DNA from: PALSA-600 sp037142875
Lineage (GTDB): Bacteria; Actinomycetota; Thermoleophilia; Gaiellales; Gaiellaceae
Direction of reading: 5' to 3'
Assembly: GCA_037142875.1 (NCBI GenBank)
Contig: JBAWZV010000007.1
Coordinates: 1-64,000, forward strand
Length of the DNA: 64,000 bases
The notes beneath the pieces are model-generated. The model did not search any database, was not told the DNA's origin, and worked only from the letters and a program-made list of their open reading frames with translations. The translations under genes were made by a program, and so were the position numbers. This document shows, piece after piece, positions 23,404 to 29,648 of this stretch (position 1 is the first letter of the stretch; every line of letters starts with the position of its first letter).

Positions 23404-24579
23404 TCAGTGGTTCGCGGCACGGGGGGTCGGAGTCGCGCTGACGCTGAAGTCGACTGCGTTGTCGTCGGTGTCGTGTCCGTCGGGCAGCCGGACGAGGCTC
23501 GATCCTGGCGAGGCAGTCGCGGGCGGTGCAGGCGCGGATCCGGACTCGACGAGCGCGTTCGTCGCCGTGCCCCAGCCGACCCCGTCGATGAGTGCGGCTG
23601 ACCCGTCGCGGAGACCCACGGCGCCACCGGTTGCCGCGAGTCCGGTGGAGAACGACTGGTCAGCCGTCTGCGCTCCAGCGTACGCCGAGCCGCCCCCGAG
23701 GTAGTAGCCGCCGGGCGCGAGGGTCACGCCCGTTGGGATGGTGACGAGCGTGACATCCGACGTTCCCGAGGCCGACCGGTAGACGATCTTCCAGCCACCG
23801 ATGTCGACGGAGGTGCCTCCGCTGTTCGATATCTCGACGAACTCGTCTGCAGCGGCTCCGCTCGTGCCGGTGGCAACCTCGTTGATCCGCACCTTGCCCG
23901 GGGATGCCGACGATCCCGCCACGCACGTGAGCGTGATGTGCCCGGCGACGCCGGACGTGATCGCGAGCGTTCCGGCGGCGCCGCCTACATCGCAAGCCGC
24001 ACCCGTGAGATCGTCGAGCGACGAGAGCGCCGGCCCCGCTTCGCCTTGTGGCCCTGTCGGGCCGGCCGCGCCCGGCGGCCCCTGAGCGCCCGCCACACCT
24101 GCCGCGCCGGCCGGACCCGCTGGCCCAGCAGGGCCGCGAGGTCCGCTCTGCCCAGGCGCACCCTGAGCTCCACTGGCCCCCGAGGTGCCGGCAGCACCGG
24201 TCTCGCCTGAGGCGCCCTGTGACCCAGCCGACCCGGCGATGCCCTGCAACCCGGGAGGCCCGGGGAGCCCAGCCACCCCTGCAGCCCCTGGAGCTCCCTG
24301 CGATCCTGGAGGGCCGGCAGCTCCCTCGCGCCCGGCGGGCCCCGGTTGTCCCTGCGGGCCGCTCGGCCCGGCGACGCCCTGCCCACCGGTCGCAGCGGCC
24401 GAGTGTGTCGACGAACGCGACGCCCCGTGCCGTGCCGCGGCAACGACGCGCGGCAGCCCGTCGTCGGATTGAGCGGCCGACGACGAGGCCGCGCTCCCGT
24501 GGGTTGCGAGCGTCACCCCGCCAGCCGTCGTGAGCGTGGCACCGGCAAGAGCCAGTGATCGAAGCAGGGTGGTGTGCAC
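23404..24579 (-). CDS. Secreted collagen-like protein with lamin-tail domain
   Basis: 391 residues. Signal peptide (LLRSLALAGATLTTAGGVTL...GSAA), then a collagen-like stretch of about 45 G-x-y triplets (GPSGPQGQPGPAGREGAAG..., ending PTGPQGEAGP), a short globular spacer with two Cys, and a C-terminal lamin-tail (LTD) domain: VRINEVATGTSGAAADEFVE, GWKIVYRSASG. LTD domains occur at the end of secreted bacterial nucleases and surface proteins. It is probably a fibrous cell-surface protein; no anchoring motif is seen. I set GTG 24579 because AAGGAG lies 6 nt upstream; the frame is open farther upstream, but that part is Arg-rich, unlike protein. Confidence 0.82.
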   Translation of the reverse strand: MHTTLLRSLALAGATLTTAGGVTLATHGSAASSSAAQSDDGLPRVVAAARHGASRSSTHSAAATGGQGVAGPSGPQGQPGPAGREGAAGPPGSQGAPGAAGVAGLPGPPGLQGIAGSAGSQGASGETGAAGTSGASGAQGAPGQSGPRGPAGPAGPAGAAGVAGAQGPPGAAGPTGPQGEAGPALSSLDDLTGAACDVGGAAGTLAITSGVAGHITLTCVAGSSASPGKVRINEVATGTSGAAADEFVEISNSGGTSVDIGGWKIVYRSASGTSDVTLVTIPTGVTLAPGGYYLGGGSAYAGAQTADQSFSTGLAATGGAVGLRDGSAALIDGVGWGTATNALVESGSAPAPPATASPGSSLVRLPDGHDTDDNAVDFSVSATPTPRAANH

Positions 24580-24731
24580 GGTAGCTCCTTCAGTTCGACG
24601 TTGCCTATCCTGAATACCTGAGAGAACACGCGATCCCCGCCTACGCACCGTCTTGTTCCCGTTTCGGTGCACATGTGTCACAGACGACGTGTCCCCAGAG
24701 GCCGGGGCCGCTCCCGCGGTACGGTCTGACG

Positions 24732-25271
24732 GTGCTGGTGGTTGCCGCAACGAGCTTCGAGCTCGACTTGATCGAGGGAGCCGAGACGCTCTGCTGCGGC
24801 ATCGGCCCGGTCGAAGCCGCGCTCCAGACGTCACGAGCGATCGCGACGCAGCGCCCGACGGCGATCCTCCACATCGGGATCGCCGGCGCACACGACCTTG
24901 GCCCGCCCACCATCGTTCTCGGCTCGGCGTCGGTGTACTGCGATCTCGTCGATCCGGCGTTCACGCTCCCGCGCGTCGAACGCGTTGAGCCCGACACAGG
25001 TCTGCTCGCGCTAGCAGCGGCGGCCCTGCCTGGCGCGCATGTTCTCCCGATCGCGACGACGGCGCGCGTTGGCGGCGGAGCATGCTGTCGTGTTGAGGCG
25101 ATGGAAGGCTTCGGTGTGCTGCGGGCCGCTGCGCTAGCTGGCGTGCCAGCCGTGGAGCTCCGTGCGATCTCCAACCTCGTCGACGACGACCGGTCACAGT
25201 GGCGAATAGCCGCAGCGCTTGAGGCGCTCGCGGCCGCGGCGTCCAACGTGATCGAGGCATTCCATGGCTGA
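24732..25271 (+). CDS. Futalosine hydrolase / nucleoside phosphorylase-like protein
   Basis: 179 residues of the PNP/UDP phosphorylase fold: VLVVAATSFELDLI at the start, CCGIGPVEAALQTSRAI, LHIGIAGAHDLG (glycine-rich phosphate/ribose loop), EAMEGFGVLRAAALAGVPAVE (the E-M/F-E-x-A/G active-site helix) and RAISNLVDDDRSQW. The last motif resembles MqnB, which removes the base from (aminodeoxy)futalosine in menaquinone synthesis. No other mqn gene is nearby, so the step is an inference. It is shorter than most MqnB (about 200-220). The GTG start at 24732 matches family N-termini; the frame is open from 24675. It overlaps the next gene by 8 bp. Confidence 0.7.
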   Translation: MLVVAATSFELDLIEGAETLCCGIGPVEAALQTSRAIATQRPTAILHIGIAGAHDLGPPTIVLGSASVYCDLVDPAFTLPRVERVEPDTGLLALAAAALPGAHVLPIATTARVGGGACCRVEAMEGFGVLRAAALAGVPAVELRAISNLVDDDRSQWRIAAALEALAAAASNVIEAFHG

Positions 25272-25947
25272 TCTCCCACCGCCACTTCCACCGGCGGAGC
25301 GCACCGTCGGCCAGCTCGTTGCGGAGTCGATTCGCGCGTACGGCGCGAACTTCTGGGGAGCACTCCCGCTTGGGCTCCCGCTCGCCGTCTCGACCGAGCT
25401 CATCTCCGGGCACTCGATCAACACGCAGGTCGTCGTGCTCTGGCTGCTCGCTCCGTTCTTCAGCGCGGCTTACGTTCGAGCCTGCGTCATTGTGGGGATC
25501 GGCAACCCGCCGCGCGGCCAGCTCGTCTTCGCGTGGGCGATCGGAACCGCTGTGTGGCTTCCGGCGCCGGTGCTCCTCAGACTGTTCGTCTTGCCGAGCG
25601 TCGCGTGGCTCGCGCTCTTCGGATTGGCCGTCCCCGCAGCGGTTGCCGGAACCACGGGCGTTCGACGCGTCATCAAGCGGGCCCGGGAGCTTGCGCGCGC
25701 CGACTACGTCCACGCGCTCGGCTCGCTCTGCACACTCGTGATCGTCGTCGCGCTCTCCGGCGGCGTCCTGGCTGCGCTGCTGCACGGTCAGGGGCAGACG
25801 GCGCAGCGGGTTTCGGTGTTTCTCTCGCTGATCGTCCTCAGCCCGCTGCTCTATCTCGGTGCAGCGTTGCTGTACGTCGATCAGTCGGCGAGAGTCGGGT
25901 TGCCGCGTGGACGCCGTCGCGGCGCAAACCCTCCCGTCGCACCCTGA
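25264..25947 (+). CDS. Hypothetical polytopic membrane protein
   Basis: 227 residues with about six hydrophobic helices and a Pro-rich start (MADLPPPLPPAERTVGQLVA). The cytosolic patch AESIRAYGANFWGALPLGLP, repeated as VIKRARELARADYVHALGSL, resembles the amphipathic helix plus helix pairs of 'glycerophosphoryl-diester-phosphodiesterase-type membrane domain' proteins often annotated DUF7544/DUF975-like. The function is unknown. It overlaps the MqnB-like gene by 8 bp and so is probably co-transcribed. Confidence 0.65.
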   Translation: MADLPPPLPPAERTVGQLVAESIRAYGANFWGALPLGLPLAVSTELISGHSINTQVVVLWLLAPFFSAAYVRACVIVGIGNPPRGQLVFAWAIGTAVWLPAPVLLRLFVLPSVAWLALFGLAVPAAVAGTTGVRRVIKRARELARADYVHALGSLCTLVIVVALSGGVLAALLHGQGQTAQRVSVFLSLIVLSPLLYLGAALLYVDQSARVGLPRGRRRGANPPVAP

Positions 25948-26006
25948 TCGGCTACGCGAGATCGACGGCGTTCTCGCAGCGCGTCGTCCTGGAGAACTGG
26001 TCGGTC

Positions 26007-26210
26007 ATGCGCGACAGCCGGATCGACGACTACGCACGCCTGCTGGTAGATCGCTCCGTGGGCGTCAAGCCGGGCTGGGATGTCGTCATTCGCTCGACCC
26101 GGTCGGTCGCGCTCATCGGCGGATTCTGCCGGTCCCGGGTGGACGGGCGGTGCCGGGCCCCGGGCGGTTCGTCCGCCTCGGAGCCCGGCGCTGGCCGGGG
26201 TGGTGCCTAG
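26007..26210 (+). pseudogene. M29 aminopeptidase remnant (5' end only)
   Basis: The first 30 residues, MRDSRIDDYARLLVDRSVGV then KPGWDVVIRST, match the conserved start of M29 (AmpS/AmpT-type) metallo-aminopeptidases. After that the frame decays; a different frame shows GRFVRLGARRWPGW, which may be a shifted continuation. An intact enzyme has about 370-410 residues with its metal ligands far downstream, so nothing catalytic remains. The frame ends at a TAG shared as CTAG with the stop of glnII. It is another 3'-deleted plus-strand gene stopping at a convergent neighbour. Confidence 0.55.
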
Positions 26211-27238
26211 CCGCCGAAGTTAGCGGTCGGAACGGTCGCGATCGTCTCGAGGACGCGACCGGCGATCTGGTACGGGTCGCCCATCGAGTTCGGACGACGA
26301 TCCTCGAGGTAGCCCTTGTAACCGTTGTTCACGAAGGCGTGCGGGACGCGGATCGAGGCGCCGCGGTTCGCGATGCCGTAGTTGAACTTGTCGATCGCCT
26401 GCGTCTCGTGGAGCCCGGTCAGCCGCATGTGATTGTCGGGGCCGTAGACGGCGATGTGGTGCTCCTTGAACTCGTCGAACGCAGCCATCAACGCCTCGAA
26501 GTACTCCTTGCCGCCGACCTCGCGCAGGAACTTCGTCGAGAAGTTCGTGTGCATGCCGGAGCCGTTCCAGTCGACGTCCATGCCGAGCGGCTTCGGATGC
26601 CAGTTCACATCGACGCAGTAGCGCTCGCAGAGGCGCAGCAGCAGGTAGCGGGCGATCCACACCTCGTCGGCTGCACGCTTGGAGCCCTTGCCGAAAATCT
26701 GGAACTCCCACTGACCCTTCGCCACCTCGGCGTTGATCCCCTCGTGATTGATGCCGGCCTCGAGGCAGAGGTCGAGATGGGTGTCGACGATCTCGCGGGC
26801 GATGTCGCCGACGTTCTTGTAGCCGACGCCGGTGTAGTACTCACCCTGCGGCGGCGGGAAGCCGTTCGGCGGGAAGCCGAGGGGCGCCCCGTCCTGGTAC
26901 AGAAAGTACTCCTGCTCGAACCCGAACCACGTGTCGGGGTCATCCGGAATCGTCGCCCGGGCGTTGCTCGGATGCGGTGTTCCATCCGGCATCAGCACCT
27001 CGCACATCACGAGCACGCCGTTCTCGCGTGCGGGATCGGGGAAGTGCGCAACCGGCTGGAGCATGCAGTCCGAGCTGCCGCCTTCGGCCTGACGCGTCGA
27101 GCTCCCGTCGAAGCCCCACATCGGGAGCTCCTCGAGAGTCGGGAACGTGTCGTACGCCTTGACCTGCGTCTTGCCTCGCAGGTTCGGCACCGGCTCGTAT
27201 CCGTCGAGCCAGATGTATTCGAGCTTGTACTTCGTCAT
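26207..27238 (-). CDS. glnII: Glutamine synthetase, eukaryote-like type II (GSII)
   Basis: 343 residues from MTKYKLEYIWLDGYEPVPNL. The sequence is GSII type: LRGKTQVKAYDTFPTLEELP, WGFDGSSTRQAEGGSSDCML, WFGFEQEYFLYQ (metal ligands), KGQWEFQIFGKG, DWNGSGMHTNFST and RGASIRVPHAFV. Its length is well below GSI (about 470), and it lacks the GSI adenylylation loop. It condenses ammonium with glutamate. GGGAGG is 6 nt before the ATG. An intrinsic terminator (27357-27393) and a short leader ORF precede it. It shares the region with glnB and amtB, forming a nitrogen-assimilation block. Confidence 0.95.
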   Translation of the reverse strand: MTKYKLEYIWLDGYEPVPNLRGKTQVKAYDTFPTLEELPMWGFDGSSTRQAEGGSSDCMLQPVAHFPDPARENGVLVMCEVLMPDGTPHPSNARATIPDDPDTWFGFEQEYFLYQDGAPLGFPPNGFPPPQGEYYTGVGYKNVGDIAREIVDTHLDLCLEAGINHEGINAEVAKGQWEFQIFGKGSKRAADEVWIARYLLLRLCERYCVDVNWHPKPLGMDVDWNGSGMHTNFSTKFLREVGGKEYFEALMAAFDEFKEHHIAVYGPDNHMRLTGLHETQAIDKFNYGIANRGASIRVPHAFVNNGYKGYLEDRRPNSMGDPYQIAGRVLETIATVPTANFGG

Positions 27239-27327
27239 GAGACCTCCCGTGAGTTCGCCGTCGTGCCGGACAGGCAATGCCGTGACGTGGACTTCTCGGC
27301 TGCCATCAGAACTGCCACCTGCGTCAT
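27235..27327 (-). CDS. Possible 30-codon leader peptide of glnII
   Basis: A short frame with GGGAGGAG and GAGG upstream encodes MTQVAVLMAAEKSTSRHCLS plus 10 residues and ends in a TGA that overlaps the glnII ATG (ATGA). Such an arrangement could couple glnII translation to the leader. The frame extends upstream to an ATG at 27462, through the terminator hairpin. There is no run of regulatory codons. It may be chance. Confidence 0.3.
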   Translation of the reverse strand: MTQVAVLMAAEKSTSRHCLSGTTANSREVS

Positions 27328-27356
27328 CCTCGTCACTCCTCCCGTCGGAAAAGACC

Positions 27357-27393
27357 AAAAAAAAGGCCAGAGAACTCCCCTGGAGCTCTCCGG
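27357..27393 (-). terminator. Intrinsic terminator in the glnII leader (candidate attenuator)
   Basis: On the minus strand CCGGAGAGCTCC (27393-27382), loop AGG, GGAGTTCTCTGG (27378-27367) forms a 12-bp stem with two G-U pairs, extendable by one G-C. It is followed by CC and eight T (27364-27357). It lies 120-155 nt before the glnII start. No minus-strand gene lies upstream, since the neighbouring cupin reads away. A candidate -10 (TAAAAT, minus strand, 27439-27434) lies just above it. The terminator therefore acts on the glnII transcript itself. Confidence 0.65.
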
Positions 27394-27554
27394 CGACATC
27401 GCCTGCGCGGCCCGCGAAGGCAGCGCGTCGAGCATTTTACATCGTTCGGCGCCGTCCAGCATGAAGTATGAGCGTGACGACGGATAGTCCGCGAGCGAGC
27501 AGACGACCGTGCCGCCGGTCTACGGTGGAGCGTCCACGAGTAAGGGAGTTCAAG

Positions 27555-27899
27555 ATGCCTCATACGATCGTTCATGCAAGCGACATCGAGCCGCTGCACG
27601 GGGTCTTTCGGCCGCTGCGCGGTGCGCTCGGCGTCACCGCTTTCGGGATCAACGAGCTCGAGCTCGGCCCGGATGCCGAAGGGCCCGAGCACGACCACGC
27701 CGGTGACGGACAGGAAGAGGTCTATGTGATCATCCGGGGCTCCGGCACGATCCGCGTCGACGGCGAGGATCACGAGCTGAAGCCGGGCGCCTACGTTGCG
27801 CTCACGCCCGACACCCGCCGCAAGATGATCGCCGGCCCCGATGGGCTCGCGTGGATCGGCGTCGGCTGCAAGCCGGGCAGCTACACCTCGGAGCGGTAG
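27555..27899 (+). CDS. Small cupin-domain protein
   Basis: 114 residues, one cupin barrel: PEHDHAGDGQEEVYVIIRGS (motif 1: H-x-H-x-E type ligands), GTIRVDGEDHELKPGAYVAL and TPDTRRKMIAG (motif 2 region). It ends WIGVGCKPGSYTSER. It is a stand-alone cupin with no DNA-binding domain, probably metal-binding. GGGAG 10 nt before ATG 27555 sets the start. It is divergent from glnII and about 100 bp before glnB; a nitrogen-linked role is only suggested by position. Confidence 0.8.
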   Translation: MPHTIVHASDIEPLHGVFRPLRGALGVTAFGINELELGPDAEGPEHDHAGDGQEEVYVIIRGSGTIRVDGEDHELKPGAYVALTPDTRRKMIAGPDGLAWIGVGCKPGSYTSER

Positions 27900-28002
27900 C
27901 CCACGCGCCACGGCGGACGGCTCGCGATCACGGGCGACGGATCCCCGGACGACAGCCGGAACGGGAGACTAAGCTCGTACCGGCAGTCAGGGAGGGGTAC
28001 CG

Positions 28003-28365
28003 ATGAAGCTTGTGATCGCGATCGTCCGGCCGGAGAAGGCAAATGACGTCCTCGAGGCGCTCTATCGCGCCGACGTCCGTGGCTTCTCGATGAGCCGGAT
28101 CCAGGGCCATGGCGGTGAGATGGACCGTGTCGAGACCTACCGCGGCACCACCGTCAAGATGGAGCTCTCGGAGAAGGTGCGGTTCGAGATCAGCGTCTCC
28201 GATCACTTCGTTGAGCCGACCGTTCAGGCGATCCTCGACGGCGCCCGCACAGGTGATGTCGGCGACGGGAAGATCTTCGTCCTCCCGATCGAGAAGGCGA
28301 TCAGGATCCGTACGGGCGAGGTCGACTCTGCGGCGGTCACGCCGGTTCCCGAGGCGAACGGATGA
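28003..28365 (+). CDS. glnB: P-II nitrogen regulatory protein
   Basis: 120 residues of P-II fold: MKLVIAIVRPEKANDVLEAL, the T-loop region (HGGEMDRVETYRGTTVKMEL), TGDVGDGKIFVLPIEKAIRIRTGE (ATP-binding B and C loops). The T-loop lacks Tyr51, the residue uridylylated in enterobacteria or adenylylated in many actinobacteria: V51 stands there, after Y46-R47-G48. It should bind ATP/ADP and 2-oxoglutarate and gate the ammonium channel encoded by the overlapping next gene. GGGAGGGG is 6 nt before the ATG. It overlaps amtB by ATGA. Confidence 0.9.
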   Translation: MKLVIAIVRPEKANDVLEALYRADVRGFSMSRIQGHGGEMDRVETYRGTTVKMELSEKVRFEISVSDHFVEPTVQAILDGARTGDVGDGKIFVLPIEKAIRIRTGEVDSAAVTPVPEANG

Positions 28366-29633
28366 CGGCGCTGATCGCGGCGGCACCCGGGAAGATCGAC
28401 AGCGGCGACACCGCGTGGATGCTTGTCTCGACGGCGCTCGTGATGCTCATGACGCCCGGCCTCGGGCTCTTCTACGCCGGTCTCGTCCGTTCGAAGAACA
28501 CCCTCAACACCTTCATGATGAGCGTATCGGCGCTCGGCGTCGTGACCGTGACCTGGGCGCTTGTCGGCTACTCGCTCGCGTTCGACAAGGGCAACGGCTT
28601 CATCGGTGGGCTGCACAACGTGTTTCTGAACCATGTCGGTCTCGGCCCGGGTCGAGGGCTTGCGATTCCGATGCTGCTCTTCATGGCCTACCAGGCGACG
28701 TTCTGCATCATCACGGCGGCGCTGATCTCCGGTGCGGTCGTCGAACGGATGCGCTTCGGCCCGTTCCTCGTGTTCATGGTCGTCTGGTCGTGCGTCGTCT
28801 ACGCGCCGATGGCCCACTGGGTCTGGGGCGGCGGCTGGCTTGCCTCGCGCGGCACGCTCGACTGGGCCGGTGGCGTGCCGGTCGAGATGGCCTCCGGCTT
28901 CTCGGCCTTCGCGGCGGCGCTCGTCGTCGGTGCGCGGAAGGACTACGGCCGCCGTGCGTTCCTGCCCCACAACAGCGTCTACGTGCTCGTCGGCGCAGGT
29001 CTTCTCTGGTTCGGCTGGTTTGGCTTCAACGGTGGGAGCGCGCTGAACGCTGGTTCGGGCGCGGTGCTCTCGTTCACCAACACGCTGCTTGCACCGGCCG
29101 CGACTCTCTCGATGTGGCTCCTGCTCGACTTCCTACGCGGAGGCAAGGCCACGGCAATCGGAGCGGCGACTGCGATCGTTGTCGGCGCCGTTGTGATCAC
29201 CCCGGCCGCCGGGTACATCTCCCCGATGTCGGCACTCCTGCTTGGCGCCCTCGGAGCTCTGCCGAGCTACTTCTTCATCGTCTGGCGGCCCCGGACGAGC
29301 CTTGATGAGACCCTCGATGTTCTCGCCGCCCACGGCCTGAGCGGGTTCACCGGAATTCTCTTCATCGGGCTCTTCGCCCAGGCGGGCTGGAACGGGATCA
29401 CGAACGGTCTCTTCTTCGGTCACGCCGCCCAGCTCGCACACCAGGCGCTCGCCGTGATCGCGGCTCCGGCCTACGCTTTCGGCTGCACCTACGTCTTGCT
29501 GCGCGTGATGGCGCTCGTCACGCCGCTGCGCGTGAACGATCGCGACGAAGGCCTTGGCCTCGACGTGAGCCAGCACGGCGAAGAGGCGTACGTCCAGGGC
29601 GACGGCGCAATCCTCATCCACCAGGAGGGCTAG
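28362..29633 (+). CDS. amtB: Ammonium transporter, Amt/Mep family
   Basis: 423 residues, eleven predicted helices. Signature stretches: GLGLFYAGLVRSKNTLNTFM, FMAYQATFCIITAALISGAV (gate Phe F114), WFGFNGGSALNAGS and LAAHGLSGFTGILFIGLF (second pore His, H324). The first pore histidine (H168 of E. coli AmtB, in DFAGGTVVH) is replaced: DWAGGVPVEMASG gives E175. A Glu-His pair instead of twin histidines is known from some fungal Mep proteins. It forms an operon with glnB, whose product is expected to block the channel. The cytoplasmic C-terminal tail is present (DEGLGLDVSQHGEEAY), as required for P-II control. Confidence 0.95.
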   Translation: MTALIAAAPGKIDSGDTAWMLVSTALVMLMTPGLGLFYAGLVRSKNTLNTFMMSVSALGVVTVTWALVGYSLAFDKGNGFIGGLHNVFLNHVGLGPGRGLAIPMLLFMAYQATFCIITAALISGAVVERMRFGPFLVFMVVWSCVVYAPMAHWVWGGGWLASRGTLDWAGGVPVEMASGFSAFAAALVVGARKDYGRRAFLPHNSVYVLVGAGLLWFGWFGFNGGSALNAGSGAVLSFTNTLLAPAATLSMWLLLDFLRGGKATAIGAATAIVVGAVVITPAAGYISPMSALLLGALGALPSYFFIVWRPRTSLDETLDVLAAHGLSGFTGILFIGLFAQAGWNGITNGLFFGHAAQLAHQALAVIAAPAYAFGCTYVLLRVMALVTPLRVNDRDEGLGLDVSQHGEEAYVQGDGAILIHQEG

Positions 29634-29648
29634 CGCCCGCGACCGGGT

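Noticed and set aside
24580..24891. Upstream extension of the collagen-like protein
   Set aside because: Arg/Ser-rich, no signal peptide, overlaps the divergent MqnB-like gene; GTG 24579 has a good Shine-Dalgarno and a signal peptide.
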